A DNA stretch of 64,000 nucleotides, from assembly GCF_048771995.1 (NCBI RefSeq), contig NC_133026.1:108496001-108560000 (forward strand). Reading direction: 5' to 3'. The notes under the pieces were generated by a model. It worked only from the letters and a program-made list of their open reading frames with translations. It did not search any database and was not told the origin of the DNA. Of this stretch, positions 1 through 13,300 are shown one piece after another. The translations under genes and the position numbers were made by a program. This stretch comes from Taeniopygia guttata. Its lineage: Eukaryota > Chordata > Aves > Passeriformes > Estrildidae. Every line of letters begins with the position of its first letter. Position 1 is the stretch's first letter.

Positions 1-924
1 ATTTTTTTATTTTTCCTACTTTTTGGGAAAGCTCTAAAAAACAACACCAAATATTATTACAGGCTTCCTTCCAGCTCCTTAATTAAAGATTGGTTTCAAG
101 CCAGTCAAAATTTAGGTAAAACAAATGGTAATTTTTTACCTGCAGGCTTTGATTTTACAGCGATCCAGTACCAAAGATCTAGGTGAGGGTCTGTTCCTCT
201 GCCGGTCACGGCAGGCTCAGGCTGTCAGGGAGGTGAATTGTGACACCAGAACAGCACTCAAGAGACAAAGGCTCCCCAGGATTGCTTATAGGACCTTGGT
301 AAGTTGTTTGATATTTCTGAATTTTCAATAAATTGTCTTTGAAAAGGGGATTTGCAACTTAATGTCTTCCCCTTAGGAATATGATTAGAAATTCATCGAT
401 GATTGCAAGATGCTCAGGTGTTAAGGTGTCTTGGTAATCCCCATAAATACTTTGTTAGCTACATGCCTGAAGCACATATGCAGAGGGACATCTGGAGTCT
501 TTGATGCTGAATGTCTATGATATGAATGCTATTTGACTGTAAAATCCACTCTAGATCAAATGTTTGAATATAAATAGCAAAATAACAGCTATTGGACATG
601 CACAATTTATAAATACTAGTAGGAAAGTAATGCTTTTCTTGTGTTGTTTCTGGGTATGTACATCTGACTTTTATGTTTGTGACCTTCTTATTTCGTATAT
701 TACTGAATAAAAGGCACCATGGTAAACTGTAGATGCACCAAGAGCCTTAGAAAGCAACTGGAGAAATTAGTGTGTAACAGGTCAACAAATACAAACTAAA
801 CTGGGACAAAAGGGGAAAAGAGAGGGGTGAGGGGAAAGTCTAATTCTGGAAAGTGCTTTAGACCACAGCACTATTCATTCAAGTAATTACAAGAAAAATC
901 AAGTGCACACAAAGTTATAAGGTC
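1..924. other. Intergenic, no gene recognised
   Basis: AT-rich DNA upstream of the first CR1 relic. The short open frames here have no recognisable domain, splice context or codon pattern. An upstream desmosomal cadherin gene would be expected further left by synteny, but none of its exons is visible. Confidence 0.5.
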
Positions 925-1378
925 AGAGTTTACAGCAGTCTTTCAGTATCTAAGAGGGCCTAGAAGAGAGCTGGGGTGCGACTTTTTACAAGGGCATGTA
1001 GTGATAGACAGTGGAGAATGGCTTTAAACTGAAAGAGGGTTTGGATTAGATATTGGGAAGAAAATCTTTACTGTGAGATTGCTGAGACACTATGCCCAAT
1101 ACCTGGAAGTGTTCAAGGCCAGGCTGGATGGGGCTTTGAGTAACCTGATCTCGTGGAAGGTGTTCCTGTATCTTTTTACAGGGCTGGTCTTTCCCAGTTT
1201 ATACTTGTGCCCAGTTTTACTTCATCCTAGGTGCAGAATCCAGCATTTCAGCTTGTTAAATTTCACCCCATTAACCACTGCCCAATGTTCCTATCTATCT
1301 AGATCTCTCTGCAAGTCATCCCATCCAGGGAGGTTGAAACTAGATCTTTAAGGGCTAAAGATTCTGTGATTCTACATC
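925..1378 (+). mobile_element. CR1 LINE 3' fragment, interrupted
   Basis: The stretch reads like the 3' part of CR1 in sense orientation: a GGTTTGGATTAGATATTGGG-like segment, then GTTCAAGGCCAGGCTGGATG, then a terminal GATTCTGTGATTCTA-type tail near 1364-1376. Between about 1165 and 1330 the CR1 match is broken by roughly 160 bases of other sequence, so this is an old, disrupted copy. Boundaries are approximate. Confidence 0.75.
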
Positions 1379-1743
1379 CCCAATCACTAGTAAACAACAC
1401 CTGACTACATCAGCAGCTCCTTTCATGTCACCAGGAAAGCCTGGTGCTTTAAAGTACTGGAGTTCACTGTCCTATCTTACTTGTATATGTTTTATTCAGT
1501 CAAACTTGCCTAATGGAAATAGGAAGAGTAGAGATTCAACAGATTAATTCTAGCACTATCTTTCCTGACAAATGGCCATCTTAACCCTAAGAATTTCCAG
1601 AAAGGAGGATTCAACAGGCTCCCAGTTGTCCTTTTATTCCTACTGCAAAGTTCAGCTTACTTAAATCTTCCTTTTTTGTAATTTGTCATTCTTTGTAAAT
1701 GCAGAGAGCAACTATGTTTTTTCTAATGTACCTTTTAAAAACT

Positions 1744-1850
1744 ATGGAATCATAGAATGGATTGGTTTGGAAGCCTCTTAAAAGGTTATCTAGTCCAGTC
1801 TCCTGGACTTGTGATTACTGCCTTACTGAAGTTTCTTGGAGCCTGTAAGG
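1744..1850 (-). mobile_element. CR1 LINE 3' end, antisense
   Basis: GAATCATAGAATGG followed by TTGGTTTGGAAG and TTATCTAGTCCAGTCTCCTG is the reverse complement of the CR1 3' terminus. The copy is short, truncated and diverged; its inner boundary is uncertain. Confidence 0.7.
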
Positions 1851-2049
1851 ACATAGGAACCAAGATTCCCTTTTATCTTCAGACTGACCACTTTATCTAT
1901 TTTAGCGTGAAACATGTGACTACTCCTGAGTGCATGTTTCACCTTATATATCAAAGACTTCAAAAATTAGAGCATATGCATATATATTGCATCTTTAGGG
2001 TATTTTTAGTTAATTTGGAATTATTCTTATTAAATATATTTTTTTATTA

Positions 2050-2142
2050 TAGCCTGATCTAGTTGAAGATGTTCCACTTCATTGCATTGGGTTAAATGAC
2101 CTTTAAATGTCCCTTTCAACCCAAACCATTCTATGACTCCAT
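2050..2142 (+). mobile_element. CR1 LINE 3' end, sense
   Basis: The segment has CCTGATCTAGTTGAAGATGT, then AAATGACCTTTAAATGTCCC, then AACCCAAACCATTCTATGAC, which follows the CR1 3' end in order. It faces away from the antisense CR1 end at 1744, so the two tails form an outward-facing inverted pair. Confidence 0.75.
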
Positions 2143-2779
2143 AAAAAATTTTGACGTGACTTTCTGTTATCACCACCAGTCCATTGACAACTGGCAAACA
2201 CATTATAGAATCCATATTCAAATCCAATGAGCTCTCATCTCTGAATTTACAACCAAGACACTCGAAACTCCACCAATCAGAGTTCAACATTCCTACAATT
2301 TCCAGCCTAAACTTCAGGTCAGTTGATATCTGGTTTCCTGCCTGCATTGTTCTTCAGTTTTAAATGGAGCCCTTTTTTTTTGCTAAACCAGCCCCTTCTA
2401 AGGTTACCTACTGACACAGTGCAGAGGCACACACAGTAGTTTTACATTTATTAACTCATATACCTCAGTTGTGACAGAAAAAAACAAATAGAATAATACT
2501 GTTTTTCTTCTGAGACTGGGAATTCCACATTCCTGAACCTACAGTCCCTGAAAACTTACACTGTACCATTACAGCTAATACTGGTCTTGACAGATTAGAG
2601 TGAGTCGTCAGAGATTTTTTCCAAGGTGCAACTTTTCAAAATTGTCTTTCTGTTGAATACAATTCAGCTGTTCAGCACTAGATAAAAATTCACAGACCAA
2701 AAGGAAGCTAATATTTCCACTTACACGAAACACAAGTATAACATGGGAAAGGAGTGGTGGCAGAGCAGCCTGCAGAGGG

Positions 2780-3477
2780 TCATCTGGGGGTGTTGGCCAG
2801 CAGGAGGCTCAGTAGGAGTCAGCATTGCCCTGGCAGCCCAGAGGGTAACCTCCAGACTGGGGTACATCAAACACAGCACACCCAGTCAGTCTTAAAAGGA
2901 AATTATTCTTTTGTGTTCTGTGTTGGTGCGGCCTCACTTGGAGCACTGTGAGCAGTGGCCCCACACAAGTCAAGAAGGATGTGAAGGTCCTTTAACGTAT
3001 CCGGAGGAGAGCAACAAAGCTGGTGAAAGGGCTGGAAGGAATGTTCTATGAGAAGTGTCTGAGGATTATGGATTTGTCTAGCTTGCCAAGAAGAAGGCTA
3101 AGGGGCCACCTTGTTGCTTCCTACAGCCTTTCGAAGAGGAGAAGTGGAGAGGGAGGTGTTGAGAGGGAGAGGGTTCTCGCTGGTATCCAGTGACAGGACA
3201 TGTAGGAATAGTTCAAAGTTCCACAAGGGGAGTTTCAAACTGGACATCAGCAAGCTTTTTTTTTTTTTTAATGAGAGGCTGTTCAAACACTGAAACAGGC
3301 TTCTTAGAGAGCTGGTTGATGCCCCAAGCAATCAATAGTTAAGAGGCTTTTCAACCATGCCCTTAATGGCATGCTGTTGCTTTTGGTCAGCTCTGAAGTG
3401 CTCAGGCAGTTGGACTGACTGATTGCTGTAGGTCTCTTCCAGCTCAGCTATTCTATTCTATTTTATTCTATTCTACT
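2780..3477 (+). mobile_element. CR1 LINE 3' fragment, about 0.7 kb
   Basis: This is a recognisable 5'-truncated CR1 in sense orientation. In order it shows the GGTGCGGCCTCACTTGGAGC segment, AGCAACAAAGCTGGTGAAAG, AGAAGAAGGCTAAGGGGCCA, GTGACAGGACATG, GTTTCAAACTGGACATCAGC and the terminal GGTCTCTTCCAGCTCAGC followed by an ATTCTATTCTATTTTATTC-type tail. It has a T-run near 3256 and many substitutions. The open frames in it are relics of the ORF2 end and not genes. Confidence 0.9.
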
Positions 3478-5683
3478 AGCTGCACAGCAGAGCAGTCGTT
3501 TATTTGTATCTACTTAAATGCTCTCTGTCATGAGTTCTCCCAGACAGCAAGCCTTGCAAAAAGGCAATTTCAGAGCAGTGCCAGTTGCTACAGAGAGGAA
3601 AGCAACGAAAGGGTTACTCTGCCACGCCTTGTTTCACACACACATAAAAGGCAGTATATCATGCTGGCAGTAACAAAACGCCTGTGTTCAGGACAAGGAG
3701 CTGGCCTGGCTGTTTTACAGCTCTGCCAATCCCACGGCTCGCAGCTCAGCAGGCTTACTCATATCCACAGCTGCACCTGGCACCCGAAAAGTTAAACAAC
3801 CTAGCCACACCAAGAAAAAAAAAAAAAAAAAAAAAAAAGAATGCATAGAAGAACAGAGAAAGACAAGGAGAAAGCAGTTAACTGAGAGAGAGGAGGTAAC
3901 GCAAAAGAAAGTGGCGGGGATTAGTCCTGCTTGAATTTGTTTAAGGTGCAAGACAGGAGGCAGGGAGAATCAAAAACCTATTTAACCCACAGAGGAACAA
4001 CAATGACTCCATTTTCAGAATGCCAAGTGTTTGCTTAAAGTATCAAATCATGATGCTAATCTACTCTCCTCAGTCAGAGCATTTTTGCTCTCAAAAAAAT
4101 GCAGGTGCTTGGTCATGTGAGCACTTCGAAGCTGATGACTGTACCTATTGCAATTGCTCTGGCCTCAAGAGCTGTCTGGGGGTTAGAAATCTCTGTGATG
4201 TGTATTTTTTACATATTATGCATTATCCATTACCTATTTTGAATAAATAAACGTTATATTGGCATATCCATGCAACGCCCTGATACACTGCTTCTACTGG
4301 GATCTCTTCCCAAAAAATGAGTGCCATCTGCAACCACAGTGCAGTAAAGAATCTTTAAACAATGCAGAAAATATTAATGACAATCTCAAAAAATGCAAAA
4401 TATTTTTCTAATAGCTTTATGTGAATATAAATGAATTTCAACATTTCATTACTGAGCATATACACTGGGTTTTCCACCTTAACACCACTTGCTAGGTACT
4501 GGACTTGTTTTATTTGGTTGAATCACTTGTCAAAAAGAAGAAACTATATTGTTCTAATAAAAAAAAAAAAACAACAACAAAAGCCAAAAAACACAATTGT
4601 TGGAAAGTTAACCTTGCTTTTGTAAGAAGCAGAGGTGGACTCTGGTGGTCTGATCAAGCATGTCCTTGTTCTCCACCCCAGGGAAGCCAGAAGTTTCCTG
4701 GCACTGCTGTAAGGAAGATTAGTCAGCATGAATAGGGAGCAGCAGGCAGAGCTGGGGGCAAGGCAAGGTTTCAAGGGAGTCACCAAGATCCAGCCACTAT
4801 GGCAAGGGTGTGATAATAACTTTCTAGAACACCTGTGCTTACCACTATTATTCCTGAGAGCAAACACTCTCCCTCCTGACAAATGTTAGGCTGTTTTAGA
4901 TGACAATTAAATGCTGTTAAAAGTTTATCAAGAGAATTTAGACTTTTGTACTTTTTTGAGACGTTTATACTTTGAGAAAAGAGCAACCTCCTACCTTGAA
5001 AGCCCCTTTCTTCACCAGGCACCAAGAAGGGCTCAGCTGCTTTTATGGTTTGAAAAGCAAATATTAACTTTCTCTTTATTCTGCGGTGTCAGAGAACTCT
5101 GAATTGCTGCTGTCCCCACCAGGAAAACAAAGATCTAATGCTCAATTGGTCTTCCTGTGCAAACTGATTGTAGGGACAGAACTGCAGCTTGGTTATGGGA
5201 GGAGGAGTGTGTAGCTGCTGCCAGGTTAAAGTGAGGGAAAAACAGAAAGGAATTCAGCCTCAGTGGTTGCTGACACACTTACTAGCTGTTTTAAAACAAG
5301 ATTTATACTGTTTGACATTCTTTTTGCAACAGCAGGCAAATAATTTTCCTACAATAGGGATAACAGAAGTTTTTCATGCAAGGCAGCCAACTTAAAGAGA
5401 AAAGAAACAACAAACAATCTTTTTATGATAGCTGGGGTTCCTGTAGGATGTCCAAGACGTAGCTGGCCCATGCTTAAGCTGTAAGAAATTTAAGAACAGA
5501 CATCTAAGCCCTGGCAAGATAATTTGCACAAGAGCTCCTGAGCTATTGAGCTCTGGGAAAAGATTGTTCTAGTCATTTCTCCTGTAAGAACATGTGACTT
5601 CAAAGGGAAATCAATGCTAAGCATTTTTCAAAAGAAATTCATTTATGTTTTTACTCCACCATATCAGCATTTAAATAGTTGTA

Positions 5684-5737
<54 letters not shown>

Positions 5738-6690
5738 TATTATCTCATCAACAGTGTGCTGGATTGGCAACAAAAAACTGTTTCAGAATTCCAGAAAGCA
5801 ACCTGCAGATTGAGAAGAAAGTTGCAAATCATGGCTCTTCTCTTACAGCCTTTTAATGTAAAGAAATACTTGACCATCAGTCTAGGAAATTTAATATACA
5901 TCTGAAATCAGAATCTACCTCTAAATCACCAAATTTAAAGGGTTGCAATATGAATGCTCTCTGAGACATGCTCTTTCTCATTTATCTCAAACAGGAATAG
6001 CTAAAAGAAAACTTCACAGTACTTCTATTACCATTAGCTGCAGTAGCTACAACAGAGATTAAACCTGGGCCAAAATACACCTCTGTCCTCGAGACCTTGA
6101 AGAAGATCCTCACAGAATGTCAGTGTGTAGTGCTGTGCGGACATGCATAGTTCTGTGTAGTTACAAAGTTATCAGTACAGCATAGTGACTCAGTGATAGA
6201 ACAAAGAAGGCATAAAAAAGCCCTTAATACTGTGCATTTCAGATATATTGTCTTGTTAATGACTTTTGTTTTGTTTAAATTAGGACAACTATTTTTACGC
6301 AGGGATATCAGCAAACTCCATAAAATGGTATATTCCAAGTAAATAACACAAACATATATTTGTCTCTCCAGAAAAACTTTTGAGGTAAAGCTCTTCCCCC
6401 CATGACAGCCATGGAAATTATAATTGCTGCAATTGACATTGAATTATTTATTGTCCATTGTTGTTGCAACATGCAATAACGGTATATAATGCGATTGGAA
6501 AGACTCCCTTTAGGCTGGTTCCCCTCTCCGACCCCAACAGTATCACAAATAGCATCATAACCATCAGGTTCTGAAGTTACTTACCACAACTGAGTGTGAC
6601 CCTGGAAAGATTAACCAGGTAACTGCCTCAGCAGAGAGGATGTACAAGAAAGCACGTTTAATTGTTTCGCCGTCATGAAGAATCAGTTAT
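3478..6690. other. Intergenic stretch upstream of DSG2, no gene recognised
   Basis: Apart from homopolymer runs (an A-run at about 3812-3837 and an A-rich patch at 4559-4590) and the TA microsatellite listed separately, I see no exon, RNA gene or intact transposon here. The open frames are short and lack features. Distal DSG2 regulatory sequence may lie here but cannot be identified by eye. Confidence 0.45.
5686..5737. repeat. (TA)n microsatellite
   Basis: An uninterrupted TA dinucleotide run of about 50 bases. Such runs are often polymorphic in length. Confidence 0.98.
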
Positions 6691-6894
6691 GCCTTCGTAA
6701 GCATCAATTAACCAGGCGTATCCAGGAAAGATCTCTGCCAGATAAGAGTAGGAAGGATATAGCTAGGAGCGTATAAAAAACGAGGATTATAGAGAAGGTT
6801 GTCCTAAAAACGCCCACAATTTTATTGTCCCGTAAGACTGCGCTCCCCCCATTAATTACTCCTGAAAGTATCAGTTTGTTGTCGCAGTCCTCCT

Positions 6895-7375
6895 GCACGC
6901 TCCGGCTCGCCTTCCTCGGCGGAAGCGGGACAAACAAACCGCAAACTTCGGGAGCCCCGGGGAAGCCGGGCCCGGCGCTCCCGGCGCTGCCTCCTCGGGC
7001 GGGGCGCGGACGGGACTCGTCGCCGCGGGCCGGGCGGGGCCCGGGCCCGGGTGCCTCTTGCCCTCTCCCGGCGCAGATCCCGCCCGGCACACCCCACCCA
7101 CCCGCGGCGACTTGTGCCCCACTCCACGGGCCGCCGGCATTCCCGCGTTGGGCGGCCGGAGGAGCTGAGCCTGTCCCGGCACGGCACGGCGGTCATGTCG
7201 CGGGGCCCCGTGGCGGCGGTGCGGCTGCTGGCGCTGCTGGTGAGTGCGGGGCGCTGTTTGCGAGTGCGGGGCGCTGCTTTGCCGCGGGGCTCCCTCGGCA
7301 CCGGGCGCTGCTTTGCCGCGGGGTGGAGACGCGGTGGTACCGCCGCGGGGGTCCCGAGTGCCGCCGCTGGAGAGA
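6895..7375 (+). promoter_or_regulatory. DSG2: CpG island promoter of DSG2
   Basis: A dense GC- and CpG-rich block surrounds the DSG2 start codon, in contrast to the AT-rich flanks. No clear TATA box is placed in front of the ATG at 7195, which fits a CpG-island promoter with a short 5' UTR inside the island. The island continues into intron 1, where a CGGGCGCTGCTTTGCCGCGG unit appears twice. Open frames on both strands here reflect base composition. Confidence 0.8.
7195..7239 (+). CDS. DSG2: DSG2 exon 1 (residues 1-15)
   Basis: Starts at the ATG inside the CpG island and encodes the start of the signal peptide, with the hydrophobic core rich in Leu and Ala. It ends at GCTGCTG before GTGAGT, phase 0. 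The first in-frame Met joined to exon 2 gives a typical secretory leader. Confidence 0.9.
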
Positions 7376-10300
7376 GGTGTTCCCATCAGGACTTGGCAGC
7401 CCTACCAACCCTGCTGTGTGTGTCTGGGAACGGGTGTTCTCTCTTTATTTGGGAATTAGATAAAAGCTATCGCCGTTTGCTGCCTGAAAGCAGGTGGAGG
7501 TAGGAAATCCCAGCAGGAACGGTTTCTGGGATGGGTGGGGTTCCAGAGGCGCCGGGAGGAACAGGAAGGTAGTGAGGAGTTCACGTTGTTGCCGTCTTCA
7601 TGTTCAACATGCTCTTTATGCTAGTAAATTGCATTTCCTTTCTGTGGGAACAGTTTAACAGTGCCAGGAGGGGAGGTGAATCAAAAAGTTTGGAAGTCTT
7701 TACCGCCTTACAAAAGTTTCACCAAATTCTTAACGACCGAGGACTCATTAGGCTTTCTCCTGCCCTTCCCTCACTACTTTCACCCATCAGCCTTTAGATC
7801 TTCCATCCTATGAAATACTTTCTTAGGCTAAAAGCAATGACTATCTCGTAACAAACTGAGAACGAAATGTTTGATTTGTTAGATTTGGACTGATGCTTTT
7901 TAGCTCTTTCTAGCTGCTTTACAGCAAACTCTTCATTGTATCTGCGGCATTTTCTTTTGCTTTTCACCTTTCCAGGCTGGCAGAATGCCTGCGGAAGTTG
8001 GGCTGCCGCCATTCAGACAAAGGTGAGGGTGGAGGCCATGCCCTGGGCTGTGCCAGGAGCTGCGGAGTAGCTGGGCAGGGATCAGGAATGGCTTGTTGCA
8101 TGGACAGAATGGAAGGCACTGCGGGTCAGGACCTTCTTCTCTGAGCTCAGGAACCTGCAAAATCAGATTTGTTATCTGGACACCTGTTGCCTGTTAACTT
8201 TAATACAGACATATGGTTGTGCATAAGTTGGCAAGCAACAGTTAAATCTGTTTTTACAGTAAGCTGGTAGTTGGGGTTTGGTTGGAAAATGTTTTATCCT
8301 CATTTTGTCCAAATTAACGATGGAAAACAATGAGCATCGCTTGTGCAAAAGTTTTTACATATTGTTTCTGCAGTACCTGAAGCCACACCATTGTCCATTT
8401 TGGTGGGCTTGCACTGGCTCAGGATGCTGTTAGTTTACCTGAAGAACATTATTTTTCTCAAACTTCATCATCCTCAGTTTCAGCTAAGGCTGGGTCAGGA
8501 TATGATGTACTGAGAGTCAAATCAGTTTGGCCTAAAAGACTCATTGTTAGAATATTAGAATTAATAAAGCTGCCTTAATTGGGTGATGGCAGAAGAGAAA
8601 GAGAGGCACTGCTGGGTTTTGAAATTTTGGAGTTTCAAAATTAGTCTAAAAGTAGCATCTTCTCAAAGCGCATTCCACCTTAGAAGCATCAGGAATGGTA
8701 GGTTGTTCCTCTCCCGTTTTTCCTGGAAGAATCTCTCAGTGCTCCCTCCCTGCCTTTGCATCCCTGTATCATCATCCCTGGGTACCTCGCAGAGGTCATG
8801 GCAAATCTCCCCAGGCCCCTGCCTCCAACCCCTTTCCAGGAACATTTGTGCTGAATGGTGGTGCACCCAAAGGGTTGGGCTTGACCTGGAGTGTGTCCAG
8901 GGCACACACCCAGAGCCATGGGCCTGCCAGGCGGGCAGAGCTATCGAGGATCATTAGACTGGGAGGTTTCTCAATTATTTCTAAAGGGGGTGGACATCAT
9001 GTATCCAAGAGAAGAAGTCTTAGAACACTTCCTGCATTTGAGTGAAAGGATAGTTGTCAGAGATGTATGAATCTTACTATGGGAGTAGCAAAATTAATCT
9101 TTTCTCTGAATGTCTTCCTCAGATGTACTTCGTTAAGGTTTGGGATGGGTATGATGAAATTCAGGCCTGATCACTACTGTAATGTCAGAGTCAGTAGCAG
9201 TTAATTTTCAGAAGTCACAGAAACAAGTTTAATAAAAACATCACAAAGTGATGCTTGGTTTTACGAAGAACAGAGGTGAGCTAATTCAAAGCAATCTAGC
9301 TTCTGTTGCTAGTAACATGTTGAAACGTGGTTTAAATAGTTAGAATCATCTGTGGATTGAGTCAACATTTTAATATTGTTCCAAAAATGAGGGAAAACCC
9401 AGCTGTGGTGAAGTCTGAAAGCAGCCGAGAAATATATAAAGTCTAGCATTTTATCCATCCTATTGAACTGAAGTGGTATGTTACTTTTGATACCAGATTT
9501 CAGAAAAAAAGTTCTCTACAGGAGAAACTACAGAACAGAAAAAAAAATGCAATTTAAAGTCACAAAATTCTTTTTAAAATTATTTTTAAGGGAAATTAAA
9601 GAACTGTTATGTGAGAAAAGACCGTGAGTAAGATATTTGATACGTTCACATATGCATGAAGAGTAGAAGAAAGGGGAATTGCACCACACAACGAGAGCAT
9701 TGTCAACATGTCAAAGGAGATTAGGTTTGAGACTAAGTCATCTCAATATAGATGTTTAAGTTTCTGCTAATGTATATGGAGATGCAGTCGATACTGAGTG
9801 CACCTGTTTGATTGGATCAGATTGTACTTTGGAAGAAAATTTCAAGAGTGAGTGAATTGTATCCCTCCTAAGTGAAAACACATTGGTAGATATATCTATC
9901 TGCTTGTAGATGTTTGACCTGTGGGAACAAGCTAATTCTAATCTGTAGGATCCATCAAACCACGGGTTGTATGGTGTTGGGTTCTCTGCATCAAGTGCTT
10001 TGCTCTACAAATCATCCTGTGTTTGGTTTACAATACTTAATTGGATGTACTTACAATCAGTAGGGCTCAGAGAGAAATAAATGTGGACTGGTTTGAGGGC
10101 AAGTGGAGCAGTACTCTGATCTCTGTGGGTATTGGCTATATTTTTGCTGGTCATAATCAAAGTTTAGGCACTTAGCTTTCATTTAGATATGTAAATTTAT
10201 GTGCCTTACTCTGAATATCATACAAGCAGCAATATGGCCAACTTACAAGGAGCTAAGAATTAGGGTAATAAAATGAAGATGAAAATTAACACACTTTTCA

Positions 10301-13300
10301 CCGGTAGAACTATCTAGGAGCCCCCTTAGGTTAATTAGGCTGGGGGACCTCCATCCCTTCTTTTTAAGAACAGGATAAACAGTTGTCAGGTAGTATTTGG
10401 GTGTAGTTTGGTTGTTTGGGGTTTTTTTGGGTTTTTTTTGTAGTTTGTTTTCCCCAGGGCTAGGAGATGTACTAGTAGATGTACATCTCTAGTACATCTT
10501 GGAGGGTTCCCCCTGCTTGCTTCTCTGAGGTCTTCACATGTTGTTTGTAACACCAAACTGACTCACAGGAGGTGCAAGCTTCAAATCTCCTAACACACAG
10601 CACATGGAAAAGGCCTCATTTCTAGGCATTACTGTTTCCTGGTGTAGTAAATACATATGCATACCTTCTTGGTTACTCAGTCTTTATAATTTTAGAGCTT
10701 AAATCTGAGCTTTGTGTTGAAAATCTGTCCTTTAGTCACTTCCTGACTATAGATGAGGAGGGATTTAGTCAAGAGCAGCCTTGCAGTCACTATCCATGGC
10801 AGTCACTCCCTTCTTTCCCATGCCCTCTTGCCTATTCCTGCTGCTTTCCTGTAGTGTTTCATTCCAATTTCATTACTTCAAGCCTCAGAATTTTTTTTTT
10901 TTTTTTGTAACCATCCCATTTTCTTCTGACAATATGTTCTCAGCTCACGTCAACAGGTGTCATCAGTAGATGTCTGGTTTTTGAGACAAGGCTGTGATCC
11001 ACAGCAAATGACAAAGCTTTCCTACTCTGAGCCATTTAACAGAAGGCACCTGAAAGATACTTAAAAGAAAAAAAAATGTGGAGGGGAGGGGGAAAATTCA
11101 CATGTTCAACAGGCAGTAAATTCGGACATTTCACTTGTCCTTGAAGAAAAATTCACTAAAAACTGGTTTTCCCCAGTTTAAAAGTTTTGGAACTTTTAAA
11201 ATTTTTCAGTAAAAAAGGCTGAATCCCTTTACATATTTTTTTCCCTTGTATTTATGCATCTTGTGAATAAAATTTTAAAATTCTTAATTTTTTGTAGATA
11301 TCTTCTAAGTCCCTTATGAGGCTACCTGTGGACTGTAGATTGAATAATACAAGAACAAAAGTATTTTTTACTGTCTTAACATTAACCTAGAATGTTTTGA
11401 GAGACATTTTCTACTATGCAAACAAATAGATTTTTACATTTACTTATCTTAATGAAAGATTCTCTGTTTATAATGACTAGTGGAATTTTTTTGCACATTT
11501 TTGACACACATCTCAGTGGAAGGTCTGCTTATTCTTGGTTTTCAAACACTTTTGTTTATACTGGGTTCTCAAGTTTCCAACACAAGGAAACTTCTCAGTG
11601 CATGCCTCTTGTCTCCATTCAGTTTTGAGACAGAAACAGTTTTCTGTCCAGTTTACCAATTAGAACAACCAAGGATGTTTCTGATGATATGCTCACCTTC
11701 CAAAAGAGTTGCAGCTTCTGTGTAAAACCTTGACTATAAAGCAAAATTCTCCTGACACTCTTGCTGGTATAATCTCATTAGTAATGAAAATAAATTTTGA
11801 AAATCCATACTATTAGTAAAATCAAATAAGATTAAGAACATCTATGAAAAGAGCTTTGTGTGAGATCCTGTACCCTTCCTGATGCATGCCCATTAGGAAA
11901 CTTACTGCTTGATAATTTCTGTCTTCAGAATCTATGCATTGGGAAAAATACCATTTGAAAAACAATTTTGTTGAGCAAGTTGAAACAGAAATCTGCTGAA
12001 TTGCTCAACACAGTCTGCTAAAAAAAGATAACATCTTTTTTAAAAAAAAGAATAAGCTGTTATCAATTCAGTATTCAAGGCTGAGTCAGAGGGTGTAATA
12101 GGGAGAGCTCAGTGAACAGATAGAAACCAGAGACTGATTTATTTTAGTAAAAAAACACCTTTTCTGAGCCTGCTTTGCCTTAGGCAGTTGTATATCTAAG
12201 AAAATAATCACCTAAGTTGCAAAATATAAGTAGTAGTAGTTTTCAGAAATTAAAGTATTTGCTACCTGTACAAAGTTCAAAACTTGATTTTTAAGTTTCC
12301 CATGTTGTAATAGCCTGCTTTTTATTGTTGCTGCTTCCCAATACCTACATTTTTTGCAGTTTGGGGGGTGTTGCTACTTGCAGAGCTATGGTGCCTGGAA
12401 AGCGAACATAAACATGGGGTCTCTGATAAGTTGGTTTCTTCCAGTCAGAATTTGTCACCCAGCTGAGTCATTCAAAGCCATGCATAGCTGTCCTGGCCTA
12501 TCCTGGTGTGTGAAGAGGTGGGCAGTCCCAGTGCTGAACGTTAGCCTGCAAGGTTTTGTCAGAGCAAGCTCCTCTGCCTTGTTTAAATAAGTGATGCCAT
12601 TTATCCTCCCAGCAAGGTTCTGAGTAAGAGAGCTGCTTCTGTTGTGTACATTTCTCAGATGTACACAGCAGATGTTTGGGTTAGTTCTTACCTTTAAACA
12701 CCATTTATCCGATTTTCTTCTCTGATGCAATTGGTAACCCACCACAGCCACAAATCCAAAGCTTGCCCAGAAAAGGAAGCTTCTCCAAAGTGCTGCATGT
12801 TTTTAATGTCAGTAATTATAGGTGAATTTTTCAGAAATTGTTATGGGTAAATAATAAATATTAATTTATACATGTCAGAAGTCTTCTTCCTTATGGCTTT
12901 TCTGCTCTTATGAAACACGTCACAAAAGTTATGTTTTAGTACTGCTGAAGAGATATAGAAATAATAATGACTGTCATAATTTCCATTGCAGATCTGTTTG
13001 AATTATGGACATGGGCTCTATGTGAAGGTAGGATATAATGGAAAGCTTTTTTTTTATCAGTGCCTATAGAAGGGTTCTCTGAACAACATGTCAAAGTCAT
13101 GCCTTATTTCAGTTGATAAATGTCTTGAATTCTACCATTTTATGAAATGTTAAAGCTGCATAGTGAATAGAGAAATGAAAGCTGAAAAGTAAGTGAATAG
13201 ATTCCTACATCCATCACCTAGAGTGGCATTGAACTTTAAGAAACTTCCCCTAACACAGTAAAAATGTAGATTGCTTTTTTGACCTCGGTAGATGAAAAAC

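Noticed and set aside
1165-1330. Insert within the first CR1 relic as a gene fragment
   Set aside because: No reading frame or splice sites support it; it is probably another degraded repeat.
3700-3840. A-run at 3812 as the tail of a SINE or processed pseudogene
   Set aside because: No SINE body, RNA polymerase III box or coding remnant was recognised in front of it.
6825-7503. Long open frames on both strands across the DSG2 CpG island (up to about 212 codons)
   Set aside because: They overlap one another in several frames, reflect GC-rich composition, and the real product here is the 15-codon DSG2 exon 1.
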